The position numbers were made by a program, and so were the translations under genes. From Tetradesmus obliquus (Eukaryota; Chlorophyta; Chlorophyceae; Sphaeropleales; Scenedesmaceae), in NCBI GenBank assembly GCA_030272155.1, contig CP126205.1, positions 3,584,501-3,648,500 on the forward strand: a stretch of DNA of 64,000 nucleotides, in the 5' to 3' direction. This document shows positions 1-12,318 of the stretch, piece after piece (within the stretch, counting starts at the first letter, position 1; the number at the start of each line of letters is the position of its first letter). The notes beneath the pieces were generated by a model that saw nothing but the letters and a program-made list of their open reading frames with translations, was not told the origin of the DNA and did no database searches.

Positions 1-513
1 GCAGCAGCAGCAGCAGCAGCAGCAGCAGCGCCCCCAGTGCAGGGGCAGGGCCCAGGAGTGTTGCAGCAAGCCTAGTGGCTAACTTCCTCAAGGACACACG
101 AGCATGCATTGAAGACCTCGCAGCCAGAGACCCACAGCTATTCCCCAGACTGGCTTTGCGGGTGCTTGTCGACACGGGTGAGCCATTGCCAGCAGCAAGC
201 CTGTGCAGCATCGCCCATTGTGTTGTATGCGTGTGTTCAATGACGCAGCAGTTGACAGGGACTGGCTGCAGGCAGTGCAGCAGTGACTGGCTGCAGGCGT
301 TGCAGGTTGCAGCAGCCTGAGCTGTAGCAGGGGTCCCTTGTCTGGTCTGAGCTTTTGCGAGAGCACAGACCATACACACTGCTCTTCTGAACACACAGCA
401 GGTTCAGCGCAGGCATGACACGAATGCGGCACGCCCCCCTCTCTGCTGCTGCAGGGCTGATGGGCAGCCTGGCAGGCCGCATGCAGTGGACAGCTGGCCA
501 GCTGCAGCAGACC

Positions 514-545
<32 letters not shown>

Positions 546-1730
546 GCAGTGGGCACTTCACATGCGTTCAGTGGGTGCGTCGCTGCTGACGATATGGGCA
601 TGCTGCAAGAACGTCATCCACAAGGATGCAGCTGAGATGCGCAGCACGCGCATGGTGAAGGAATTCGCAGCGCTGCTGCTGCCTGCTGCCAGGCTCGTAT
701 GGCGCCTTGTGGAGACGTTGCCACCAACCGCAGCAGGCAGCAGCAGCAGCAGCAGTGTTCAGGCGCGCCCTCTATCAGCAGGCGTGCCAGCAGCTGCAGT
801 TGCCTCAGACGCAGATAAGCAGCTGCTGCTCCTTGCTACACAGTTTGGCACGTATGCTGTATGTGTGCTAGGGGGCGATTCAGCCTTTGCATTCCCTGCT
901 GAGGCTGCCTGCAGTGATGAGTTGGCGCAGGTGCTGCTGCTGTACCTCGCATGCACAGCAGCCTGCACCAGGCAGCTGCAGACCAACGCCAGGTCCGCTG
1001 CCACAGCATCAGGTGGCAACAGCAGCAAGAGTGACAGGGGCAGCAGCAGCAGCAGCAGCAGCAGGCGCAGCAGTTCTTCTGCCGCACAGGCCAGCAGCAG
1101 CCAAGGCAGCACAGATGTCCCACCACACCACATGGCGCTGCTGTCTGCGCTGGCGCCCGTGCTGCAGCAGCCACCCATCTTCCCTGCTGGGCTGGAAGAG
1201 CACGTGCAGCAGCTGGCAGCACTTGCTGCACCCTCCCTGTCGGTTGTGTCTGGCTTCCTGGTGCAACGCACACAGCTCCTGCAGCACAGCCAGGCGCCGC
1301 CAGCAGCAGCAGCCGCAGCAGCCAGCAGCAGCAGCAGCAGCAGTGCAGCAGCGCCCCTCGGTGGCATGCTGCCTCGTGACGAGCTGCTGCTGCCGCTGCT
1401 GCTGACGATTGCGGAGCTGGCGGCGCTGCAGCCGCCACGCAGGGCGGCGCTGCTGCCTGCTGCGGGCAGCTTTATGGTGGCACTACTTAATGAGCAGTGC
1501 GAGCAGCTGATGCCATCTGCAGCTACAGCGAGCGCCAGCGCAGCAGCAGCGCCTGTGCCGGCTGCCGCAGCAGCAGTTGCTGTCGCGCTTGTGGAGCCGG
1601 TGCTGCTGCAGCTGGTGCTTCGTGGCTGCATACCTTGGAGGAGGCGGCGCAGCAGCAGCCACGCCTGCAGCGGGCAGCAGTGCAGATGCCGAGGCTGCGG
1701 AGCGGGATGAACGGCTGGCGATCAGCTACC

Positions 1731-1867
1731 TGCTGCTGATGGTGGTGGTGCTGCAACACGGTGAGTGGCCTGCCTGCTGCTGCTGCTACTGCTGCTGCTG
1801 TTGCTGCTGCTGATGGTGGTGGTGCTGCTGCTGATGGTGGTGGTGCTGCAACACGGTGAGTGGCCTG

Positions 1868-1901
<34 letters not shown>

Positions 1902-1935
1902 ATGCTGGTGGTGCTGCAACACGGTGAGTGGCCTG
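1731..1935 (+). repeat. Three tandem copies of an exon 3' end with its splice donor
   Basis: The segment reading TGCTGCTGATGGTGGTGG, followed by GTGCTGCAACACG and a GTGAGTGG donor, occurs at 1731-1770 and again at about 1808-1865. A shorter version lies at about 1899-1930. Only the first is continuous with the upstream coding sequence; the others lie in the following intron. It is the first example in the window of a motif that recurs in most of the other genes. Confidence 0.85.
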
Positions 1936-2130
1936 CCTGCTGCTGCGTCCAACAGCGCCAGCTGAGTCTGTGCTGGTGCTTGTGCAGTGGACATGTGGTA
2001 GCTGACCGCGCTCGCAAAGACAGCACACCTCTGCTTTCTGATCCAGCCCTCCAGCCGGCACTGATGGTGACGTCAAGTTCTATGCTGAGAGCTTGCTGGC
2101 GCCTTGCTACAGCACTGCGCCCTGAGGCGT

Positions 2131-2225
2131 GCACTGCACTGCACTGCACTGCACTGCACTGCACTGCACTGCACTGCACTGCACTGCACTGCACTGCACT
2201 GCACTGCACTGCACTGCACTGCAGT
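2131..2225. repeat. GCACT pentanucleotide microsatellite in an intron
   Basis: About 18 near-perfect copies of the 5-base unit GCACT lie in the intron between the exon ending at 1760 and the exon starting at 2269 of the MYND gene. All reading frames stay open through it, which creates artificial Ala-Leu-His repeat ORFs. Confidence 0.95.
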
Positions 2226-2496
2226 GCAGCCACTCAACCAAGTGACCATCGCTGCTTGGCGTCTGCAGGCAGCCGTGAAAGTCTGCTGCGCTCCTTTCGG
2301 CGCAACCCCCTGGCTGCTGATGCAGCGCTGGTGGCAGCAGTCAGGTTGGCAGCCGGTGGCTCGCCACGGCAGCGAGTTATGGGGTCAGTGCTGCAGCCTG
2401 AGCTGTTTGAGTGCATGCGGCATGTACACGGCATCCGTGTGGCACCAGCAGGCGGGGCGGATGTGCCAGCTGCAGCAGCTGCTGTCAGCTGGCAGC

Positions 2497-2547
<51 letters not shown>

Positions 2548-3506
2548 CAGCAGCTGCTGTCAGCTGGCAGCCCAGCCTACTGCTGAGCCTCCTGAAAGCA
2601 GCCAGCAAGGGGCTGAGGGATGGCACAGCAGCAGCCGTGGCAGTGCTTCATGATGCAATGCGCACTGCTTCACATGCAGGCACTGCACGGGTGCAGCTAG
2701 CCATCACTCTTGACAGCCATCGCCCCAGACCAAGACAGACCCACGCTGCTGCTGCTGTACGGCAGGGCGCTGCATGTAGCTGCAGCCGCGCTGCTGCAGC
2801 TGCATGAGCCTACTGTGCCCGCAGCAGCAGCAGCAGCAGCTGCTGCAGCATACGTGCGGCAGCTGCTGCTGCAGCATACGTGCGGCAGCTGCTGCTGCAG
2901 CAGCAGCCTGACGTATCCCTGGTTGCCAATGCCTCGGTAGTGCTGCAGGGCTTGTGGGCTGCTGTGGTGGCCATAGGTGGCCTGCTGCCAGCAGCAGATG
3001 GAGCCTGCAGATCAGGCAGCACCCCACAGCATATTGCTGACCTGCAGCAGCTGCAGCAGCGGCTGCAGCAGCAGCTGGAGGTGGATGTAGTGCCCACAGG
3101 CTACAACCTACACAGTGGCGGCCAAGTGCTTGATAGCATTCATGACTGGGAGGTTTTGCTGAAGCAGCTGTTCCCACCTGAGTTAGTGAAGCTGCTGCTG
3201 CAGCTAGCCACGGGTGTCTGCACGCAGCTGGCACCACCGGGGCCTCTGTGCTGCGCCAACCCTAGCTGCACCAACTGCGCCAAGCTGTCAGAGGGGGAGT
3301 TGGTGGCTGGCAAGGGCACAGTATGCAGCGGCTGCCATGCAGTGCGGCTGTGCAGCGCTGAGTGCAACAAAGCGTACTGGAAGGCAGGGCACAAGCAGGC
3401 CTGCAGTAGGCTCAAGGAGGCAGCAGGGCAGCAGCAGCATGGCGGCCGTAGCAGCCAGGCCAGCAGCAGCAGGAGGGCTGTTGCTGGCTTGAGTACAAGG
3501 CGATGA

Positions 3507-3981
3507 AGCCGCGGTTTTGCTGCGGGTTGTGAGGGGGCCTACCTTCCAGCAATGTGACTGCGCATTATGTTGCACTGATGTTGTCGTTACATGTATTGTC
3601 TTTCCTGCAACTCATAATACTGCACCATGTAATCAGCAAGAGTTGGCCGCCTGAGTGCAGCACGATGTTTGCAGTGCTGCATCAGGCTGCAACATTCAAG
3701 GACTCATTTGCAAGCAGTGCACGGTCTTTGCTGAACAATGACAAATGCCTAGATTTCCAAGGGTCGTTTGAAGGAGTGCTCCAAGATTTGACTCTTGGAG
3801 AGCTCTGCTGATTCGACAAAGGCATCCCCTGTGCCGATCGAAGCTGATTGCCCCCCGACGTTGCCACCGCAGTCGCAACATCCAAACACCTCAACGCACG
3901 CAGACATGCTGCGCAATTTCGTTGCTGGCGTCATGCCGAAGTTTTCAAGGCGTAATACGTGCCTGTAGCCACAGCAGTAGC
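3507..3981. other. 3' UTR and intergenic spacer
   Basis: This spacer lies between the stop of the MYND gene and the first ATG of the Cys-rich gene. It contains a TGTAA at 3628-3632, the usual green-algal poly(A) signal. No coding region with plausible composition was seen; the short ORFs here have no consistent codon bias. Confidence 0.5.
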
Positions 3982-6900
3982 ATGGAGTTTCGGTCGTACA
4001 TGCTGATGCCGCGCAGCAAACGCCAGCCGTGAGTTTGTCATGGATCTTTCTGCTTTGCAAGGGAGCTGTCAGACGTGCCTTTCCCTAACCATGAATGCTT
4101 GTATCCCTGCAGGTGCCATCAATTGCAGCTGGTGGCAGCAGGAACCATGCTGCTGTTCCTCGCTGTGGTGCTGCCGTCACCCGCGCACAGCGCACCCTGC
4201 TTAGAGCCCTGTGTCACCAACCAGGTGCGGCATGTCGCAGTGCGCTGCATGGACTGCCATTGCTTGTATTGCCAGTGCGCTTTTGCGGATCCAAAGTGTG
4301 TCAGCGCCAGCACTAGTGCAGCACTGCAGCTGCAGGGACAGGCTCAAATGCATTTATGTTGTTACAAAGCTGCAAGTACATGCTGCCCTTTGCAAAGGCC
4401 TACATTGTACATGCACCTGCATTGCAACGGCATCAAAAGACTACAAGCCACGGCCAACTCACAGTTCAGCACATGCACAGTTCAGCACATGCACAGTTCA
4501 GCACATGCACAGTTCAGCACATGCACAGTTCAGCACATGCACAGTTCAGCACATGCACAGTTCAGCACATGCACAGTTCAGCACATGCACAACTCAGCAC
4601 ATGCACAGTTCAGCACATGCACAGTTCAGCACATGCACAGCACTTCCATCCACTGGCTGAATCTGACCATCATCGGCTGCCTGTTGGCCAATGGCCTCGT
4701 GGCATGCTGCAAATTACTGCTTGCAGAACTTCGTTGTGCAGCTACCGGGGAAGCTGGATAGCACCATGTTCAGCAAGTACGTCAAATGCAGCCTAGCCAG
4801 AGGCCACATGTGCTGTACAGCAGTGCGTGATAGCAGTGCAGCTGCAGTGCTATCATGCACTGCAGCACGCGGCGGCTCTGCTGAATTGAGCGGCTCAGCA
4901 TTGCTGAAGGAAGAGGCCGCCGCTGCTCACTGCAGCATACCTTTGCTGGTGTGGCTTGCAAACATGTTGATGCCAGTGGCCCAGATCTGTTAACTCCCAG
5001 ATCTGTTAACTCCCTGGGCACAGATGAAACGTCAAGCTGCCTCTTTGCCCGCACGATGTCAACTGCTGTCAGTTGTGAAGCGCTTCTTTCTTTGTGGCCT
5101 TTGCTGCTGCGCTGCCGCAGGTCTGCTTGCCTCGTTGACCCGTCGGTTGACTGCCGCCTGGCAAACGAGTTCTTCAACCGCAATTCGGCTCAGCAGGGCT
5201 TGGCAGCCAATGCCTGGAGCAATCAGGCAAACAATTACTGCGACAGCTGCTTCCTGTACTTTGCGTGAGTGAGCCGAGCCGCCCTTGCACGCCGCAGGCT
5301 CAAACCATGCATGTTTTGAGCGTGGTCCGTACGAGCTACCTAATGTTGCGCTTGCAGAAGCTGGTAACTGCACTTTCCGTCGCATAGCAGGCATCAGGTG
5401 CTGCAGTTGCTGTTCATCAAGCACTATACGCCTTGTCAGGCCCTGCACAGTGTAGCTTGGGGGGCAGTATCTACTGCCTGTAGGCATCTGCCAGTAGCTG
5501 ACTGCAGGCTTCTGCGGCAGCTGCTTCCTCTACTCTGCATGAGTGAGCCGCGCCGCCCTTACACACAGCACTCAAACCATGCATGTTTTGGTTGTGGTCT
5601 GACGCTGCATGATGCCCTACACTGCTCAGGCACTTTCAACATGTGCATTTGTATGCACTAACAAATAGCCTGTGGCTGCTACAAAGGTGTGTGCTGTCAC
5701 TGCCGCTGTGCATCACGTTGTGTCGGACCCTGTTTCAATCTGTTTGGCACTGCCACTGTACTGCAATGGGCAAACGGCTGCGCATGCAGGTACTGCGCCA
5801 GCAAACAAGGTGGCACAATAGCCCCTGGCGCTTTGACCTTCGTTACAAACGGAAAGAATCCCGTGTCTCCAACAGAGCATGCACTGGTGAGGAGCATGCA
5901 ACAATGCGCATGCTGCAGCACAGGCCAGCATGCTGCAGAACAGGCCAGCAGAGCATGCTGCAGCACAGGCCAGCATGCTGCAGAACAGGTCAGCATGCTT
6001 CAGCACATGTCAGCATGCTGCAGCACAGGCCAGCATGCTGCAGCACAGGTCAGCATGTCCAGCACATGTCAGCATGCTGCAGCACAGGCCAGCATGCTGC
6101 AGCACAGGTCAGCATGCTGCAGCACAGGTCAGCATGCTGCAGCACATGCCAGCAGCCGGGCCCACAGCCAGAACCCTTACCGGCGTGTCAAGGCACTTGC
6201 ACATGCAGCTGTGCAGCCTCATTCGCTGCTGGGCCTACACAACAGGACCAACTACAGCAAAAACACCCCAGGAAACCCCCTATGAGCCTCTCGTTGGCTC
6301 CTGATTGGGGTTCCACCCCACTCCTTGCTTGAGTGGAGCATGTGACGTAACGCAACGAAAATGTGACGCACATTCAAACAACCTTCAGCGTACCATGTCA
6401 TGTTACCTGTTGGCTCAGAGCCAGGGCCCACTCTGCCACTTATGCAACTTTGTACTGTGGCTGACTCTTTGCCCGCTGTTCATCATCAAGCTGATGCCAA
6501 ACAAGCCGTGCCGCGGTGTGGAGGTTTGGCAAGACGCATTCTGCGGCGACGAGCAGATTTGGGATGTGGCGCTCGCCCTGTACACGGCCAACAAGGGTGA
6601 CCCCACAAAATACTTTGATTACGTATTTGCGGTGAACAGCATGCGCAAGCGGACCCAGCATCAGGTGCGGCTGCTGCAGCTGATATATGTGGACCGCCGC
6701 GGCAGTGCCGCGCACCTGGCTTGCTGCCTACTGTGGCTGCTTGACATGTTCAGCCTTGCAGCCAGCAAGAGCTAGCGCATGTGCTGCTGCTGCTGCTGCT
6801 GTTGCTGTGGGCGTGCCAGCATTGTGCCATGAATGCTGCCTGATCGCGATGAGACCGGCAGCCATGGCAGGAAGCAACAAGGTGGCAGCAGGAGCAGTAC

Positions 6901-7033
6901 CAGTCATCCTGCACTGCACGGGTACCTTGGCATTCTCTGCAGAGCTAGCTAGCTGCTGCATACTTTTCCTGTGCAGTTACGGCTGAAGCAACTGCTGCTG
7001 GCTGCACTGATGGCTTGGCATCTGCTGCTTCGA

Positions 7034-7085
<52 letters not shown>

Positions 7086-7856
7086 GTCATGCTGTGATGC
7101 GCAGCTGCACATGCACGTCGGTCTGATCACGTCCGGGGTGAAGCCTGGCCTTTCGGATGGCTACAAATGGGCAAAAGCACAAAAGCCCAGCCCAGCAACA
7201 TCTTCCCTCATCGCCTGCACAAAAAGCACAGCAGTCCAGTGCACGTTTGACGCAAGCAAGCAGATGGCAACTCAGAACACCATCCGTGTGACGATCAAAC
7301 CTGGCGATGCTCCGTCGGCAGCACAACCCTTCAACACGGTGAGACCCTGCACCTTTGAATTTAGGCTTAGAGGGTTGAGAGGGTTAAACCGCAACATACT
7401 GTGCTGGCTGCAATCAGGCTGAGCAGAGGTGCCACTGGCTGCTGGCAGCCGCTGCGGTCGTTATGCATTGCAGTGCATGCTGCTGTGCCAGGTGCCAACA
7501 GTTATGCAATATGACAGCGACACAGCCACCATGCCGTAACTCATGAGCCTGAGCCTGAGCCTGAGCCTGACAATGTGGATGCTCATGTTGTTGCAGCTAC
7601 GAGCAGGCAACAGAACGTGCATCGGAGTGACCCAAAGTTGAAGCTGAAGCTTATGAAGCACTGCACCTGTTGCACTTTGCCAATTCTGCAGGTATATGGC
7701 CCGATTGCTCCGACTGCCCCCAACGACGCCACCAAGTTCAACAGCATGGCTGTGGTGGCACCTGCTGCAAACGAGTGGCTGGTGCTGCAGCTGCTCAACG
7801 GCGCAGCTGAGTGCCTCTTGCCTGATGCTGAATCGTTCGGCAAATGCTCCCTGTAG
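3982..7856 (+). CDS. Cys-rich secreted protein, eight exons, unknown function
   Basis: I do not recognise this family. Eight exons close in phase: 3982-4028, 4113-4224, 4727-4776, 5121-5264, 5790-5886, 6491-6664, 7105-7338 and 7692-7856, giving 340 residues and a TAG stop. Residues about 20-42 form one hydrophobic segment (AGTMLLFLAVVLPSPAHSA) that looks like a signal peptide or signal anchor after a basic N-terminus. The lumenal or extracellular part is rich in Cys in short motifs (APCLEPC, CDSCF, CRGVEV, FCGDEQ), suggesting disulfides and a secretory-pathway destination. No enzyme motif was seen. The start was chosen because it precedes the hydrophobic segment in frame; an earlier exon cannot be excluded. 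The exon-6 acceptor has a weak pyrimidine tract. A copy of the exon-4 3' end with its donor lies near 5515-5550. Confidence 0.7.
4461..4638. repeat. 16-bp minisatellite in an intron
   Basis: About 11 copies of the 16-base unit ACAGTTCAGCACATGC lie in the intron between exons 2 and 3 of the Cys-rich secreted-protein gene. Because 16 is not a multiple of three, all three frames give the same permuted 16-residue repeat, which makes false long ORFs. One copy carries an AACTCAGC variant. Confidence 0.95.
5903..6155. repeat. About 20-bp minisatellite in an intron
   Basis: A dozen or so imperfect copies of a 20-base unit (AGCATGCTGCAGCACAGGCC, with variants AACAGG, ACAGGTC and ACATGTC) follow the donor at 5887 in the intron between exons 5 and 6 of the Cys-rich gene. 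The unit contains GCATGC and CTGCAG palindromes. Confidence 0.9.
6271..6350 (+). mobile_element. 3'-end remnant of a dispersed retroelement
   Basis: About 75 bases here match the 3' end of the inserted element at 53249-53573. Both read CCCTATGAGCCTCTCGTTGG, then GGCTCCTGA, a short C-rich stretch, and GAGTGGAGCATGT. Both encode the same terminal residues PYEPLVGS before a TGA. The other copy then has a (TAATG)n tail; here the tail is degraded to GTGACGTAACGCAACG. It lies in the intron before exon 6 of the Cys-rich gene. Confidence 0.65.
7544..7570. repeat. GAGCCT hexanucleotide repeat
   Basis: Four to five copies of a GAGCCT unit lie in the last intron of the Cys-rich secreted-protein gene. 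Confidence 0.85.
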
Positions 7857-7946
7857 AGCAGCCGCAGGCGCCTTGCGGGTGTTGGTGCTGCCGTGGGTGC
7901 TGCTGCTGTTGAGGGTAGGCAGGCTGCTGCTGATCTTGCAGACGAG

Positions 7947-7986
<40 letters not shown>

Positions 7987-10133
7987 ACGATGCGCCTGGC
8001 ACGCGCCTGAGGCTGTGATTGTGCATAATAAGCACGTGCAATTCACAGTGTGGCAGGTGCTACAGTTGGCTTTGTGCTGCCTTTTTGGCGGGGCCTGTAG
8101 GTGCTATAGCAAATGTGTTGCAGTGTTACAAAATCCCCGTAACACGACTGCTCGAATCTGCTGCCTTTTACATAGTGCGAATGGTGTTGGAGCCCTGGGC
8201 TGCCAGCCTTGGTGGTGACAGCATCAAGTGCTGCCAGTAGGGGTTTTGCTCCCCCTGGCAACATAAAAAAACCTCATTCAGGCTGTTTGGTGCCGGGGTT
8301 TGGGCTGAGTGGGGTGGTTTGGCAGTGGATACTGCCAGTCATTGACGTGGTGTCCAGCGGTCACCATTATCATGGTTGGATGCATCAACATGTTGTTGGC
8401 ATACATTCCCATCACGTCACATCACGTTGCTTCCACGTCACCAGTCACAGCAGCAGCATCTCAACCTGCGCGCCACCCCAGGTCCACCAGAAAGGAGCTG
8501 ACGGCATTGCCAGTGCTAGAGGCCGCATGGCCATCGGCAATCCATTGTGGTAAAAGTCAAGATACCAAGGTACCCTGCACAATCATCATGATAGCAGTTG
8601 TAATTTAATCAACGATACTGAAATGTTGTCCATGATGGATCCTGGCTGTCTTTGGATTCTGGTACATAGATATGTCGGATGGTGGTGGTAGCTATGTTTG
8701 ATGGCCTGCAGCTACTAAACTACAGATCTCAGATTGTTTGGCTTGAGATGGTGGCGGTGACAGCCACTTTGGCTCCTAAGATAATAGCGCCCTGCAAAGG
8801 TCGGTGCTTCCAGCCTGGATGCGGCATGGATTCTTCCTTCTTTGCAGCTGTGGTTCGATGCCAGCTGCGGTTTTACAAATGTGTTGCTGGCTTGTTCGAG
8901 CTGGCCGCTGTAGTGACTGTCACCGCCACTGGCTGCATGATGGTCAGGTTATAGCACGGGCCTTTTCTGCACACTGCATGCAGACTGTAGCTGAGCGCAT
9001 ATGCGCATGCATGTGTGGTTGGGAAGGATTGTAACAGCTTTCAAGAACAGTTTCATGGCACACTGTTAGGTAGTGCAGATGACACAGAGTGTGGCTGATA
9101 TGTACAGATACCACCAAACCCTTGTGAACTGGCAGCTTTCAATGCGCAAGCCATGAACTGATTGTTGAATATCCAACGCAACATGTAACAACCCGCTTGC
9201 ATGCCAACTGCTGGGCTATTCAAAATTCGACAAACGACTTCTGGCATTTGCGCTGCTTGCCAGTAAAGTCGCCCACCCGCATGCCAGGCACACAGCAGCT
9301 GTGCAGAGCTGAACAATAAAGCGAACACTGAATGCAACCCTGTACAAACTTGAATAGCACCAATCCACTATAACAACAGCGGCAGACATCAGAACATTCA
9401 CTCAAGAGGCCTCTGCTGCCAGCACTGTGGCTCAACGTGACATCATTGCAAGCCAATTGAACGTGTGCAGCTTCATTGCCCTCCCACCAGCACCCCCTGA
9501 CGGTTGCTGTTATTCGATATATTTTCCTGTGTTGCTCATCCAACATGTAGGAGCAGGATGTACACCATTAAAGCATCAAGGGCCGGTGGCCTTACTTACA
9601 ACGCCAGGAACCTTTTGAAATAGCTGACACGTGGATCGATCCATGATGATATCATGGGCTTACCCACAGCAGCCAGCAGCTGAGCACATGTTGCAGTGAT
9701 GCCAGCGCTGCACCGCAGTGGGCCCTCATACGCATGTAAATATGGACAGTCTAGCATGATAACAGCAAAGCTGCATGTACAGACGGCTTGTGTCTCTCCC
9801 AACAGAACAGATCCAGACAGGCTCATATGTTTTCCAACCAAGTGGCAGTATCTTCTACATGACAAGAAGGACGTGCAGCATTATTGGCCGCCCCAGTGGG
9901 CAGTCGAGGCATGCGTAGGCCGTTCACCCCACACAGCTGTACAAGCTTTGCTTTGGGCCCTGCCCAGTTTGAAGTCCCGCAAAACCAATGTGTCACCTCA
10001 GCTTGCGCTGTGCCGCCGCATCAGCGGCCCGCCTGCAGCAGCCACTGTCTGCTTGCCAGCTGTCCAGGAAGCGCCTCTCACCATGATTGAAGCGAGATAT
10101 TATGTTTGTTATTTTATTTTATTTTGTGCGCCA
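7857..10133. other. Intergenic region between convergent genes
   Basis: This spacer lies between the stop of the Cys-rich gene (+) and the stop of the Gly-rich gene (-). It holds a CAG run at 7949-7982 and a TGTAA near 8597. The 8600-9600 part is visibly less GC-rich than the rest. Open frames at 9696-10090 have no splice-consistent extension or recognisable domain. I see no supported gene here; the parts next to each stop are presumably 3' UTR. Confidence 0.5.
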
Positions 10134-10234
10134 TCAGCGCCCCGCCCAGCTGTTCCAGCTGTTCCAGTTGCCCCAGCCAGCGCCCCAGCCGTTGTTGTAG
10201 TGAGGACCATTGTGGTAGTCGTAGTGACTGCAGG

Positions 10235-10284
<50 letters not shown>

Positions 10285-12267
10285 GCCAGCGGTCAGCAGG
10301 AGGTGCGCATGCTCAGCGACACCTGCCACGAATGCTCAACCGTTCAATGATCTGGCGGCAGGTTGCTAGTTGCATGTTTCACTCAGCAGGGGCAGGCCGG
10401 CCACAGAAGCTCCCCCGAAGCTGCACGAGGTGAAATTCAGTGGATTGCTGATACAGTGGTTGCCCAATGAGCCTGCCATTGGCTCAAAAATGGGCTGTGT
10501 TCTCGTCGTGTAACGCACAAATTGTGAACTGGGGTGAGAGCAGCTCATGGAGGCAAAGACATGCAGATGCAGTACAAAAGCCACACAATTGTGCTGCTAA
10601 GCCGTACAGGTGGGGTGCTACCACACTCACCCAGGCATGTAGTCGAAGTGGTTGCCGTGGGGCTGCAGTGAAGCAATAGCAGCAGGCAGGCAAGCAGGAA
10701 GATCAACCGTCAGTGACGTGAGCAGCGTGTGTGATGCAGCTGCTCCATAAACAGCACCCAACTGTGAGCTGGCTATGTTGCACCCCCAATTGTCAGCATC
10801 CCATCTGATGTTGCTGAGCACGCTTTCTGAAGATCGCCCAACCAAGTTTCCCGGCACACCAGCCGGCCATTGCCATGGTAGCACCAGTTGCTCATTATTA
10901 GAGACTTGGTGTTCAAGGGTGTGCATTGTGTTTTACAGTGCTCAGTCTCCATCCTGGTCTCAGACCCTGTGCTCAACCTGTTGTGGCTCATACCACCTAA
11001 GATGGAGCCAGGACCCACATGTAACTATCCTGTCTCATTATGCAGTATGCAATTTGAGCACAATCACGGCGTATGACCCAAGGTGGTAACAGAATCGACC
11101 CAAGCCAACCCCAGCCAACCCCAGCCATCCCAGCAACCCATGCCCCTAAGTGACAACCAAATGCACAATATGCATCCTGCAATTGTTTCCCTGCAGCACC
11201 CTCTGCACACTCACCCGTATGAGCCAGGGTGGTAGTCATAGTGGCTCATGCCACCATTCCAGCCACCCATGCCACCCCAGCTCCCCCAGCCACCCATGCC
11301 CCTAAGGTGACAACCCCTGCACATCATGCATCCTGCTGGCGGTCTCTCTGCATGCACCCCGTGCACATACCCTGCTGCCCTGCACACTCACGACGTATGA
11401 TCCAGGGTGGTAGTCATAGTGGCCCATGCCACCCCAGCCACCCATGCCACCCCAGCTGTCGTGCTGTGCCTTGTCTGCTGTGGTGGTGGCCTCCGCAGCA
11501 GCAGCAGCCTTGGTTGCCTGGGTGGCCTGTACAGCCTGTGCTGACTCAGCAGCCATCAGCTTCCTCTTGCCGCCATACACGGGGCCGTAGTGCCTGCAGG
11601 GCAGCAGCAGCAGCATGGATGCAATGTCAAAACAAGAACAGCACATGGTTGTGCAGTGGTAAACTAAAGATGTGACAGCACAGGACTGCACCTGAACAAG
11701 TTGTGCATGCCAAGGGCAGCCAGACATGCTAGAGCTGCACAGTCCTCACACAAGCGGCTGCAATGCAGCAGGCATGCGTACAGCTCAGCTACCCTGCCGC
11801 ATCCCTTTTGGACCACTAAATCCTGCAATGTACGAATCACTCCTCTCTCATTCTACTGCATCCTGCACTACATCCCGCCTCACCCTGGCACATAATCCAC
11901 ATGGTCTCCGTGTTTGACATACTCAGGGGGGTAGTACACCTGGCCAGCGTGCTCGCCGTACTGGCCGCCATGGTTGTCATATGGAGGGTATGCGCCGCCG
12001 TTGTTGGGTGGGTAGCCACCGTTGCCGTACTGGCTGCCACCGCCGCCCACCAGCCCACCGATCAGCCCACCGATCAGGCTGCCCACAGCACCACCAGCGT
12101 TGCCATTGTAGCCGGATCCATAGCCATACTGCTCTGCCTTGTCAGCTGTGGTTGTGGCCTTAGCAGCAGCAGCAGTCTTGGTTGCCTGTGTGGCCTTCAC
12201 AGCCTGTGCTGACTCAGCAGCCATCAGCTTCCTCTTGCCACCATACACGGGGCCGTAGTGCCTGCAG

Positions 12268-12318
<51 letters not shown>

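Larger units (their letters stand above)
1..3506 (+). pseudogene. MYND zinc-finger protein gene, 5' end outside window, probably disrupted
   Basis: The C-terminal 90 residues hold a MYND zinc finger (about 3240-3415) with the expected Cys/His ladder: CCANPSC, then CSGC, CSAEC and HKQAC. MYND fingers usually bind proline-rich partner peptides; no catalytic domain is visible, so the function is unknown. Exon edges that close in phase are: an exon ending at 177 (donor GTGAGC), an exon from 455 to 1760, and an exon from 2269. The coding frame changes without a plausible intron at three places: 1610-1690, near 2700, and across a 26-bp tandem duplication at about 2849-2900. The last is not a multiple of three and lies just upstream of the finger. 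The stop is at 3504-3506. Long Ala, Ser and Gln tracts come from CAG/CTG runs. I read it as a decayed relative of the MYND gene at 23195-27116; assembly errors are the alternative. A possible algal poly(A) signal TGTAA lies at 3628. Confidence 0.6.

Noticed and set aside
4211-4796. Three overlapping ORFs with HSSAHAQFSTCTVQHM repeats
   Set aside because: All three frames give the same repeat because the unit is 16 bases; the region is an intron by the phase-consistent model.
5643-6332. ORF of 229 codons with CCSTGQHAAAQ repeats
   Set aside because: It is a translation of a 20-bp intronic minisatellite fused to flanking sequence.
9696-10433. 245-codon plus-strand ORF
   Set aside because: It runs antisense through the last exon and CAG run of the Gly-rich gene and shows no domain.
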